In this document: positions 12,865 to 23,064 of the stretch, piece by piece
Layout of the letters: every line of letters starts with the position of its first letter
Position numbering within the stretch: the first letter of the stretch is position 1
Source of the DNA: Salvelinus alpinus
Taxonomy: Eukaryota > Chordata > Actinopteri > Salmoniformes > Salmonidae
Assembly: GCF_045679555.1 (NCBI RefSeq)
Contig: NC_092115.1
Coordinates: forward strand, 36,836,728 to 36,900,727
DNA: 64,000 bases
Direction: 5' to 3'
Position numbers and translations under genes: made by a program
Notes under the pieces: model-generated
Seen by the model: only the letters and a program-made list of their open reading frames with translations
The model's database searches: none
What the model was told of the DNA's origin: nothing

Positions 12865-13016
12865 CAGTGTAGACGAAGGGGAGGAGACAGGTTAAAGAAG
12901 GAGTTTTATGCCTTGGGACAATTGAGACATGGATCGTGTATGTGTGCCATTCAGAGTGTGAATGGACAAGACAAATATTAGTAAGGTGTTCCTAATGTTT
13001 TGTACACTTAGTGTAT
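12865..13016 (+). mobile_element. Tc1-like terminal fragment
   Basis: The right end reads TTCCTAATGTTTTGTACAC and TTAGTGTATAT, like the end of the element at 34108-35425, including its ATGGCACAC/GTGTGCCATTCA segment. Only about 150 bases remain. Confidence 0.6.
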
Positions 13017-13425
13017 ATTCTTCGTATATATTTTTGTGTTTGTATGCATAGATGCGTAGGCTTGAGAGAAGTGGAAATACTGGGTGAAATACACTGGCAA
13101 ATGAGACATCAGAATGTGTTAAAATGTGGTAATAAAACGTGTAATAACATACTGGGGCAAATAGTCTTCTGGGGTCATTGGCTGCCTTTTCTTGTTTCTG
13201 GGATAAGACAGAGTAATAAAGGTATCATTATACTTTCAATGACTATCCTGTATTTAGATATTAAAAGTACGTGGCTAGGTACAGTCACCTCCAAAATGAT
13301 TGGCACCCTTGATGAAGATGAGCAAAAAAGACTATATATAATAAATAATACAAATACTGAGCTATAATGTATTCTATTATTTTATACTAATACAATATTC
13401 AGTTTAACAAGTAATAATAATTGTG

Positions 13426-13866
13426 ACCTCTCGAGTGGCGCAGCGGTCTAAGGCACTGCATCTCAGTGCTAGAGGCGTCACTAAAGACCATGGTTTGATC
13501 CCAGGCTGTGTCGCAGCTGGCCGCAACAGGGAGACCCATGTGGCGGCGCACAATTGGCCCAGCGTTGTCCGAGTTAGGGGATGGTTTGGTCGGCCGGGAT
13601 GTCCTTGTCCCATCGAGCTCTAGCGACTCCTTGTGGCGGGCCGGGCGTATGCACGGTTGACTTCGGTCGCCAGCTGTACGGTGTTTCCTCCGAGACATTG
13701 GTGCGGCTGGCTTCCGGGTTAAGTGAGCAGTGTGTGAAGAAGCAGTGCGGCTTGGCGGTGTCGAGTTTCAGAGGACGCATGGATCTCTTCCGAGTCTGTA
13801 CGGGAGTTGCAGCGATGGAACAAGACTGTAACTACCAACTGGGGAGAAAGATGTGTAGAAAGTAAC
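13426..13866 (+). repeat. Long tRNA-derived SINE, plus copy
   Basis: A complete-looking element of about 440 bases. The A box lies in GAGTGGCGCAGCGGTCTAAG and the B box in GGTTTGATCCC. The GC-rich body ends CAACTGGGGAGAAAGATG before an A-rich tail. AGTAATAATAAT-like sequence occurs on both sides (13411-13425 and about 13880-13895) and may be a target duplication. It matches 6255-6662 in reverse. The ORFs at 13423-13865 are readings of the repeat. Confidence 0.85.
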
Positions 13867-14040
13867 CCAAAAAATAATAACAAGTAATAATAATAATTTA
13901 CGAGGATAATGGCACCTAGCCTTTTTCTATAATGCTTTATGAGATTGAAGACCACATTGGGAGAGATCTTAGACCATTCCTCCATACAGAATCTTTCCAG
14001 ATCCTTGATATCCTTCAGTCTTCACTTATGGACTCTTTAA

Positions 14041-14240
14041 TTTAAACCACATTTCATACCATGCTACTGTAAATTGGACAGTGCAGTTAGATTAATAAGA
14101 ATTTAAGCTTTCTGCACATATAAGACAGGTCTATGCCCGGGAAAGTTGGATGTTACTAACAATGTCATTCTAGTCACATTAGCGTACATTAGCAACAACC
14201 ATCCCGGTATAGGGACACCGATCACGTAGAGGTTGGGCCC
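14041..14240 (+). repeat. Interspersed repeat (copy also at 59995)
   Basis: Shares CAGTGCAGTTAGATTAA, AAGCTTTCTGC, ATATAAGAC and GTTACT...ACGTCAT/AATGTCATTC words in the same order with 59995-60140. No coding capacity. The family is unknown to me. Confidence 0.6.
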
Positions 14241-15149
14241 CAGGAGCAGTGAAAGCAAAACAGTCCCATAACATCAAAGTTCCACCACCATATTTTACTG
14301 TAGTTATGAGTTTCTTTCTGCATATGCATCCTTCTTTCAATGCCAATCCCACCGCTGGTGTGCGAGGCCAAAGAGCTCTATTTTCGTCTCATCTGACCAT
14401 AGCACTCTGTTCCAATCCAAGTGACAATGCCGTTGAGCAAACTTCAGATGTTTACATTTGTGGGTTGATGCCAACATTTAATTGGCATGGAGGTGGTGTG
14501 TAATTGTAGATTTTGAGACTTGGTGACCCCAAGATGCGACCAAGTTCTGTAATTCTCCAACTGTGGCCCTTGGACTTTTCTTTGCTTCCCGAACTACCTT
14601 TATTTGGGTCCTCTACCCGGCAAGTTTTCCACTGTTCCAGTGGCTTTAAACTTCTGAAATTGTTGCCCGAATAGCGGTGAGTGGTATATTTTGGCATTTC
14701 AGTGGGTTTTTCTACCCATAGCCATATTTATGAAAGTCAACAACCATTTATCTCTTTTCATTTGTGAGTAAATTTCCTTTCCCATGGTGATGTATGACAA
14801 AGGGATTTTTACATGCGTGTTACCTCAATTTTATACACCAGTGAAACAAGAAGCCATGGAAGTCCACAATACAGTTCCTTAAACTGAGAATAATTTATAA
14901 AAGTACAATGTTATTGCAGATTTTATTTTGTTAGATTTTTAAAATTTTTAAATTTATAGGTGCCAATAATTTTGAAACTTATCTTTTTGATAGTTCGTTT
15001 TTTTAGCAATTGTATTAGCTAGTATAAAATAATATAGTTACCACATTTTTTTTGCAAACAATATAGCTCAGTATTTGTATTGTTTATTTTATATATAATC
15101 TTTTTGCTAATCTTATCAAGGGTGCCAATCATTTTGGAGGTGACTGTAC

Positions 15150-16920
15150 TGTATATGTTTAAGAGAGTGAGACCTTAAGTTGTGTGTATCTGGTATCCAT
15201 AAGTATCTGGAGGCCCTCTTTGGTCCCATTTTCAACCACCACCTTCAACAAGAACAGTTCAAAGACAAGAGGTTGGGGTAATTCTTGATAATATTACTGA
15301 TTGTATACAGGAGGAGCTGGTCTTTCTCCACAGAGTAAGTATGGCATCTCCCCTCTCCTTCTGTCTCGCCAATTCTGACAGAGAAAAGTCCCCCACCACC
15401 AGGTCAAATTGCACCTGAAAGTATCCAAGGCATCATCATCATCATCATCATCACTAAAACCAACACATTGTTAGCTTTTCACATAATCAGACACAAAGAC
15501 GGGAACTTAGACAGGTTCATCTTTTTCGCTGCCGCCTGGTCAACAAAGGACAGTACAATGACTACGTAATCTCTCAGTCTGTCTGTACATTGACATGAAT
15601 GACTGGACATGCATGCCTCTAAGAAGGCGATCTGCTATAGTGTTCATTGCCCCAGAGTTGTCCACACACACCATCTCCTTCAATGCATCAGTCCAAAAGG
15701 AGTGTGATGCCCTGGGGGGAAAGGAGGAAGAATATTAATGTGAGGTCTCACTACACAGACAGACAACGGAAATTATGTGTTTGTTCTGATCCTTACCAGA
15801 GAGCTGTTTCTAACCCTGAACCCAAGTCCTGGAGAGAATGAGGAGAGGAGGGATCTATTTTCTTTATCTGGGAAGAGTGGTGGGATAAAAAAGAGAGAGG
15901 TTCATGTAATGCTCTCAATGTTGCCAAGAGGGGATTAGACTGTATGTATGTAGCATGGCAGTATTAGCCCTTTCAAACCAGGACGAAAAGCCACCGACTA
16001 TTTTCTGCCTTTTCTTAATATCTGAAAGTTATTGCAGGTAACAAAGCCTGTACTTTTATTTTCAACCAACCAAGGTAGTCATGAATGCGGTAATATGTCC
16101 CGCCAACGCCTCAGTTTAACGCCTCTTGCACACCAGTTGCGTCAAACTGTATGGTTCGGCAGGAGTCGGAATGGTTCCGACATCATTTTTAGCCGACACT
16201 GTCAGCTACCGTTCACCAGCACGATCAAAGACCCTTGCCCAATCCATGACGAATCCATGTGCTGTGCTGAAATGAATTGAATAAAGTGTTGAACTTCTTC
16301 CGTCCCCTTTCTCTGTCTTAGCTAGCCACTGACTACTCTTTAGCTAGCTTGTTAGCAGAGCAGTAGATCCCAAAATAATGTTGTATTACTTTGCCTAGAT
16401 AATTGTTTGTACACTATGTCAACTTTGGTGTATATTTTATGGTATGGTATCCTTATAGTATTTTTCAAGCGCATTAAAAGGGGAGAATACCACTATAAGT
16501 CTGGCCATGTGGAGAAGTGCAAGCTATAGTGAGGGGCAATTTATCGGTTTGCTCAGGGCAAGCATGAGGGATAAAGTTGATTCCTGTGTTGGTGAGTGTA
16601 GCTATTAAGCATCTTAGCAATACAACGTGTTCTATACTGCTGTCAACATTCTACAAGGAAAGAGCCACTTAATCAATTTTATAATCTTTAACCAGATCAT
16701 CCCGGATACCAGACTTAGATGAGTGACAATTCAGTACGAGAATGTTGTCATTGATGAGAATGAATCTAAAAATCTATTAACAGTCAAAATGGACTTAGTT
16801 TAGACATCCAGCCTGCAGTGTAGTTTCATGAACAAAGACAAATCTTCAGAGGCACAGTATTTATTTATTCGGTGTGGTACATGCATTCACACAGTCTTGA
16901 GTTATAGGATCCTTCCCACT
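15150..16920. other. No gene seen
   Basis: Holds a short (ATC)n run near 15431-15454 and a few chance ORFs (15647-15841, 16032-16280, both plus) without recognisable domains. Nothing else could be supported. Confidence 0.35.
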
Positions 16921-16932
16921 ATAACACTGTAA

Positions 16933-17068
16933 TTTTCACATGAGGAAAACTGCAGTTTTTCCATAAACTTTGAATTGATAACTTAGGATTTTATCACTTG
17001 ACATATGTTAAGTGCTAAGTTACCAATTCAAAGTTTATGGAAAAACTGCAGTTTTCCTCATGTGAAAA
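16933..17068. repeat. 136-bp near-perfect palindrome
   Basis: The arms 16933-16986 and 17015-17068 are 54 bases each and match at 53 positions when one is reversed and complemented (the difference is GATA versus GGTA). The 28-base centre contains CACTTGACATATGTTAAGTG, itself nearly palindromic. It may be a small fold-back element. It has no coding capacity. Confidence 0.95.
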
Positions 17069-17406
17069 TGACAGTTGATTTTTATATTCTACAGCTGTAA
17101 TGTCATCAGTCAAATCAAACTGTATTTATATAGCACGTTTCTTACAACAAATGCCTTTGACGGTTTTCAAAGTCATTCACTGAAAGGCATGTGGCACTTA
17201 GCATCCTTCCTGTTGGCAGATTCTCTCTACCACATGCAAATGCCTCCGTGGAGCTCAGAAGTGCAGCCATGCAGCCTATTTTGGTTGTTCCCAAATCGTC
17301 CATACGGATGTGAAATGCGAGTGGAGGAAGCCAGCCGTGCCCAACCAGGTGTAGTCAGTGGAGGACCTGTCCCGATGAGCCCAGAGAGAAGAATCTTCAG
17401 TGTCTA

Positions 17407-17883
17407 ATGATCTGTCTTGGGGCAGGTTCAGTGGGATGGTATGTCTCCTTGAACCTGATCCAGAACAACCGCTACCCTCCCTGTAATCTCTGTCTGTACC
17501 GGACATTGTTAAAAAAACAAGGGCACCTGGGGCATGCAGGCATCCTGGCTGGCATGCTGCTGTCGGTGGAACAGAAGGAGGCTATATGGCAGGCAACAGT
17601 TGGACAGCGAACAAACCCCAACTGGCATACCATGACGAGAGGGAAGTTGACAGCCAGCAATTATGGAGCAGTGGTTAGGGCCAAGCGTGTTACTCCGTTG
17701 CTACTAAAAAGGGTGTTCTCCGTAAAGTGGGCCACATATAACGAAGATGAGGGCATCAAGGCATTCAAAATGGCTACCGGGATGGATGTGCAGGAGTCAG
17801 AGGTTTGGGTCACAGGGTCTGGGATCCTGGGAGCCTCACTGGATGGTCTGGTGGGCATCACAGAAGTGGCGGAGGGCCCATGA
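17407..17883 (+). pseudogene. YqaJ-like (lambda-exonuclease type) domain fragment
   Basis: A 158-residue plus-strand frame. Residues about 50-155 resemble the N-terminal half of the YqaJ/lambda-exonuclease PD-(D/E)XK nuclease domain found in some teleost mobile-element proteins. Features are SVEQKEAIWQATVGQRTNPN, TRGKLTASNYGAV, NEDEGIKAFKMATGM and GSGILGASLDGLVG. The last corresponds to the metal-binding GASPDG segment, here with Leu for Pro. The downstream ExK strand that should complete the active site is absent, because sequence of a LINE begins at about 17880. About 10 residues before NEDEG also appear deleted. The first 45 residues are of unknown origin. No SWIM or transposase domain is visible nearby. 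Probably an inactive fragment. Confidence 0.6.
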
Positions 17884-18090
17884 GACCCTCAAAAACTTTT
17901 ACAGATGCACCATTAAGAGTATCCTGTCGGGCAGTATCACGGTCTGGAACAGTAACTGCATCGTCCGCAACGGCAGGGCTCTCCAGAGGGTGGTGTGGTC
18001 TGCCCAACTCATCACCGGAAGCACATGCAGTGGGCGTGGTCATCAGCACTGAGCACTCCTTCCCAGGGCCGGCCCGCCCGCCCATTAGGC
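17880..18090 (+). mobile_element. LINE family 3 ORF fragment
   Basis: Encodes the segment KNFYRCTIKSILSGSITVW and ALQRVVWSAQLITGS, the C-terminal end of a common fish LINE RT ORF. Related sequence lies at 36522-36713 on the minus strand. It is bounded by the YqaJ-like fragment on the left and a Tc1 fragment on the right. Confidence 0.7.
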
Positions 18091-18098
18091 AAGATTAG

Positions 18099-18890
18099 CC
18101 CGCTTGGAGTTTGCCAAAAGGCACCTTAAGGACTCTCAGACCATGAGAAACAAGATTCTCTGGTCTGATGAAACCAAGATTGAACTCTTTGGCCTGAATG
18201 CCAAGCGTCACGTCTGGAGGAAACCTGGCACCATTCCTACAGTGAAGCATGGTGGTGGCAGCATCATGCTGTGGGGATGATTTTCAGCAGCAGGGACTGG
18301 GAGACTAGTCAGGATCAAGGGAAAGGAGCAAAGTACAGAGAGATCCTTGATAAAAACCTGTTCCAGAGCGCTCTGGACCTTAGACTGGGGCGAAGTTTCA
18401 CCTTCCAACAGGACAACGACCCTAAGCCCACAGTCAAGACAACGCAGGAGTGGCTTTGGGACAGCCAGAGCCTGGACTTGAACCCGGTCGAACATCTCTG
18501 GAGAAACCAGAAAATAGCTGTGCAGTGATGCTCCCCATCCAACCTGACAGAGCTTGAGAGGATCCGCAGAGAAGAATGGGAGGAACTCCCAAAATACAGG
18601 TGTGCCAAGCTTGTGGCATCATACCTAAGAAGACTCAACGCTGTAATCGCTGCCAAAGGTGCTTCAACAAAATACTGAGTTAAGGGTCTGAATACTTATG
18701 TACATTTTATATTTCCGTTTTTTATTTAAAATCAATTAGCAAAAATGTCTGACAGTTTTTGCTTTGTCATTGTAGGGTATTGTTTGTAGATTGATGGGGG
18801 GGACTACAATTTAATCACTTTTAGAATAAGGCTTTAACGTAACAAAATGTGGAAAAAGTCAAGGGGTCTGAATACTTTTCGAATGAACTG
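18099..18890 (+). mobile_element. Tc1 fragment, 3' half
   Basis: Right-hand half of a classical salmonid Tc1 element in plus orientation. Remnants of the catalytic half of the transposase are visible (the WSDETKI-coding region near 18160, [11 protein letters not shown] near 18405, [11 protein letters not shown] near 18480) with stops such as TGA near 18278. The right terminus AGTCAAGGGGTCTGAATAC is present near 18857, but the final bases are altered. The left half is missing. Confidence 0.85.
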
Positions 18891-18894
18891 GATA

Positions 18895-18944
18895 TACAGA
18901 ACCAGTCACCTACTCATTCAAGGTTTTTTCTTTATTTTTATTGA
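18895..18944 (+). repeat. Short Tc1-like terminus piece
   Basis: Contains ACCTACTCATTCAAGG followed by TTTTTTCTTTATTTTTATT, resembling the start of another Tc1-like family. It is too short for a firm call. Confidence 0.35.
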
Positions 18945-21635
18945 GGTATTGAGGTTTCAAAGGGCCTCTCTATAACTGTGATTGGCTGTTATAGACCCCC
19001 CTCTGCTCTCGGTGATGCGTTTTCTTCTTTGACGCACCTTATGTCTAAACTTCTTTACAGTGAAGTGATCTTGATTGGTGATCTCAACTGGTGTTGGTTA
19101 AAGCCGGTGTCTGATGATTTAAAAATGTTTTGTAATTCTATGAATCTTACCCAGTTGATTAACTCACCCACTCGCCCAAATCTTAAATGCCCAGATACAT
19201 ATACCCTGATTGATTTGATATTGACAAATGTTCCACATAAATATTCTGCGGTTGGTGTTTTTAAGTGACCATTGTGCTGTTGTTGCTGTTAGAAATACTA
19301 AGGTTCCAAAGACAAACCCACGTTTTATTCGTAAGAGAAATGTGAAGAGTTTTAATGAGCAGGCTTTCTTTCATGATTTGTTTTATTTTGACTGGAGCAA
19401 GATTGAGCTTATCCCTGATGTGGAAACTGCCTGGATATTCTTTCATGATGTTTTTCCCCAAATAGTAAACAAACATGCCCCATTCCGCAGGTTCAGGGTT
19501 AAAGGGCAGGATAATCCATGGTTTTCTTCTGAGCTGTCTTGTATTATTCACCACCGTAATCTAGCCTGGGCTAAAGCAAGGAAATCATGTTCTGATGCTG
19601 ATTGGCTTATTTTTAGGCAGTTAAGAAACAAGTGTTCTTTTCTTCTCAGGAAGGCCAAGTCTGAATATTTTATGTCTGTTACCACTGATAACCTGAATGA
19701 CCCTAGAAAGTTTTGGAAGGCTATTAAGTCTATGTCTGGTAACAGTAATGTTAATGAATTACCGTCATGTGTTTTGAAGGACTCTGTTGCTATATATGAC
19801 AAAACTGAAATGCTGAATTGTTTCAATGAGCACTTTGTATCATCTGGTAGGCTGTTTGATTCAGTGTCCTCTGTCTCTGTACAACCCTGTGTGGATGAAC
19901 CAGTGAGAGCTGGTCAAACTTTTAGCTTTTTGCCATTCTCAGTGCAGGTGGTACATAAAGCCCTGAAATCCTTAGATCAGAGAAAAGCTGCAGGTCCTGA
20001 TCTTTTGGATCCCTGCTTTTTAAATCCGGCAGCTAATTTCATAGCTGAACCACTTACATATCTGTTCAATCTAACCCTGGAATGTAAGAAATTCCTGAAA
20101 ATCTGGAAATCAACATTTGTCCTACCACTTGTAAAAGGGGGAGATCCAACTCTTTTAAATAATTATAGGCCAATCTCAAAGCTGTCACCCCTGGTGAAAA
20201 TACTTGAAACCCTTGTAAGTGAACAGCTAAAAGAGTTTTTATTTACTAACTCCATTTTATCAATGTACCAATCGGGCTTCAGGAAGAAGCATAGCACAAT
20301 TACAGCAGCCATGAAGGTTTTAAATGATATCACTGAAGCCCTTGACAAAAAACAGCACTGTGTCTCACTTTTTATTGATCTCTCTAAGGCTTTTGATACA
20401 GTTGATCATGCTATACTAAGGCAGAGATTGTCGAGTGTAAGTCTTTCGGAGCATGCAGTTGCATGGTTTGCTAACTATCTGTCTGATAGAACTCAGTGCA
20501 CTCAATTTGCTGGGCTTATGTCTGTTAAATTGTCTGTCTTTAATGGTGTGCCCCAAGGCTCTGTACTTGGTCCTCTCTTATTCACTATTTATATAAATGT
20601 TTTAGACAAAAATGTCCAAAATGCACAACGTAATTTTTATGCTGATGATACTGTTATTTACTGTTGTGCCTCGTCTCTTACAAAAGCTTTCCAGAACTTG
20701 CAAACTGCTTTTTATACTGTTCAACATACCTTGTGTCAATTGAAGCTTGTCCTCAATACTGACAAAACTAAACTAATGGTGTTTTCTAATGCAAGAAATA
20801 GACCTCTGAACCTTTCACCTATTACTACCTGTCAGGGCAAGAAGATTGAGGTTGTAACCTCATATAAATATCTTGGATTTTTAATTGATGACGGCCTCTC
20901 TTTTTTAAATTGCATATTCAACAATTTACAAAAAAAATTAAGCTGAAATTGGGATTTTATTTTAGGAATAAGGCCTGTTTTTCTTTTGAAGCCAGGAGGC
21001 TAGTATCAGCTACATTTATGGCTTTACTAGACTATGGGGATATTTTATATATGAATGCTTCCGCTCAGTGTTTGAGATCAATTGACACTCTTTACCATGA
21101 CACTTTGAGATTTATTTTAAACTGCAAAACCCTTACGCACCACTGCACTTTGTATACCAGGGTTGGCTGGCCTTCTCTAGTCACTCGTAGGCTCAGTCAC
21201 TGGTATACTTTTATTTACAAAGCCATTTTGGGTTTACTACCTTTTTATTTGGGCATTTTTATTGTTCAGAAATGTGGTGGGTACTCTCTTCGTTCGCTGG
21301 ACTTTATCCTGCTAACTGCTCCAAATGTCCGAACTGAATTTGGTAAAAGGGCTTTTATATACTCTGCGCCATCGTCTTGGAACACCTTACAAAATACTTT
21401 TAAACTGGAAGAACTTGTCCCGATTGGTGTTTTTAAATCACTGATGAAGGATTTTGAGGCTGATTCCCTGACCTGTCAATGTTTTTAATTTGCTGTTTTT
21501 GATTTTGTTATACTCTTGTGAATTCAATGGTTTTTACTAGATTACTTGTAGTTTTTCGTGTTGTCTGTCTGTAATTTTTGTAATGACTTGGTGCTGCCTA
21601 TCTCAATGAGCCCTTCCTGGTTAAATAAAATAAAT
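18945..21635 (+). mobile_element. 5'-truncated LINE, family 2
   Basis: A non-LTR element related to family 1 but clearly distinct in sequence. It begins inside the endonuclease domain and ends with CCTGGTTAAATAAAATAAATAAAAC. Its tail shares CCTGGTTAAATAAA with the family 1 LINE. It is joined directly to Tc1 sequence on both sides. Confidence 0.9.
18978..21488 (+). pseudogene. LINE family 2 ORF, two frameshifts
   Basis: Three frames cover one ancestral protein. 18978-19268 holds the endonuclease C-terminal part (LIGDLNW, LIDLILTN). 19228-20946 (572 residues) begins just before SDHCAVV and carries the RT with FIDLSKAFDTVDHAIL, FNGVPQGSVLGPLLF and NFYADDTVIYC. 20910-21488 (192 residues) holds the C-terminal region ending SLTCQCF. 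The first break is near 19262. The second is at the A8 run near 20932, a typical slip site. The N-terminal endonuclease residues are missing, so it is inactive. Few in-frame stops suggest a relatively young insertion. Confidence 0.9.
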
Positions 21636-21639
21636 AAAA

Positions 21640-21815
21640 CAATACCCAATAACGACAAAGCAAAAACAGGTGTGTAGAAATGTTTTCAAATTTATTAAAA
21701 ATAAAAAACATAAATACCGTATTTACATAAGTATTCAGTATTGAGACTCGAAATTGAACTCAGGTGCATCCTGTTCCCATTGATCGTCCTTGAGATGTTT
21801 CTACAACTTGATCAG
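21640..21815 (+). mobile_element. Tc1 5' end fragment
   Basis: Contains ACAATACCCAATAACGACAA, ATTTACATAAGTATTCAG and TTGAACTCAGGTGCATCCTG in the order seen at the left end of classical Tc1 copies such as 51055-52346. The terminal inverted repeat itself is missing, replaced by the LINE tail. ORF sequence is not reached. Confidence 0.75.
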
Positions 21816-22497
21816 GGGGCTAGGGTCAGTCTGTTATATCTGGAGTATTTCTCCTGTCTTATCCGGTGTCCTGTGTGAACTTAAGTATGCCCTCTCCAAT
21901 TCTCTCTTTCTTTCTCTCTCTCTCTCGGAGGACCTGAGCCCTAGGACCATGCCTCGGGACTACCTGGCATGATGGCTCCTTGCTGTCCCCAGTCCACCTG
22001 GCCGTGCTGCTGCTCCAGTTTCAACTGTTCTGCCTGCGGCTATGGAACCTTGACCTGTTCACCGGACCTGCTACCTGTCCCAGACCTGCTGTTTTCAACT
22101 CTCTAGAGACAGCAGGAGCGGTAGAGATACTCTCAATGATCGGCTATAAAAAGCCAACTGACATTTACTCCTGAGGTGCTGACTTGTTGCACCCTTGACA
22201 ACTACTGTGATTATTATTATTTGACCATGCTGGTCATTTATGAACATTTGAACATCTTGGCCATCTTCTGTTATAATCTCCACCCGGCACAGCCAGAAGA
22301 GGACTGGCCACCCCTCATAGCCTGGTTCCTCTCTAGGTTTCTTCCTAGGTTTTGGCCTTTCTAGGGAGTTTGTCCTATCCACCGTGCTTCTACACCTGCA
22401 TTGCTTGCTGTTTGGGATTTTAGCCTGGGTTTCTGTACAGCACTTTGATATATCAGCTGATGTAAGAAGGGCTATATAAATACATTTGATTTGATTG
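21816..22497 (+). repeat. Abundant salmonid retroposon, copy 1
   Basis: About 680 bases that match 59003-59700 in reverse orientation. Shared parts include CAGTCCACCTGGCCGTGCTG, TTTCTTCCTAGGTTTTGGCC and the terminus GCTATATAAATACATTTGATT. The end at 22480-22497 is a TTTGATTTGATT run. There is no open coding frame. The class of element is uncertain. Confidence 0.75.
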
Positions 22498-22649
22498 GAT
22501 ACAGCTTATTCTGATATCAGCAGTTTTTTATGTTGTCAAATATCACCCATAATGTGTCTTTCTAATGTAAAGAAATGAAATGAAGGTTGTTTTTACATAA
22601 GCTATTGCTATTCGTGTATCAATGACCACATCTTAAACACAAAACTGAT

Positions 22650-22655
22650 TTTATT
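22650..22655 (-). promoter_or_regulatory. Possible poly(A) signal, lifeguard locus
   Basis: AATAAA on the minus strand (TCAATAAAATCAG), about 170 bases past the lifeguard stop codon. It may be relic. Confidence 0.4.
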
Positions 22656-23064
22656 GATAACAAAAACACAACAAAGTAATTGTGTAAGAGCTCGACAAAT
22701 ATGTAAAACATAATAAATAATAAAACTGTTTTCATTGTGAACATGTTCAGGGATTTTGTGTGCGTGTTTGGAGAGCTAAAAGCTGTAGCTAGAAATGAGT
22801 GTCATGGTACAGTATGTCAATCATCCATGAGCTGAGTATTTGCCAGAGCCTCCCATTAGGATGAGCAGGTAGAGGAATATGTTTATGATGTACAGGACCA
22901 GGGCACCAAATACATACTCCTCTTGATCCAGGGCATACTTCTGCCTGCCCATTACCAGCTGGCAGTCAATAACCAGGAGGGAAGGGGTTTAGGGTGCAAT
23001 AGATGGAAGTGCTCATTGTGGCTACAAGGCTGCATAAAAAGAAAGGGCCTAATAAAAGGAGATA

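Larger units (their letters stand above)
13282..15146 (-). mobile_element. Tc1-like element with nested SINE
   Basis: The termini are inverted: CAGTCACCTCCAAAATGATT at the left and its complement at 15127-15146, each next to TA. The first 55 or so bases of the two ends match well. Internal transposase remnants on the minus strand (14250-14700) are riddled with stops. A SINE (13426-13866) and another repeat (about 14041-14240) lie within it. It is an old, inactive copy. Confidence 0.8.

Noticed and set aside
13581-13865. 94-residue plus-strand ORF
   Set aside because: It lies wholly within a SINE; the opposite-strand copy at 6255-6662 gives similar chance frames.
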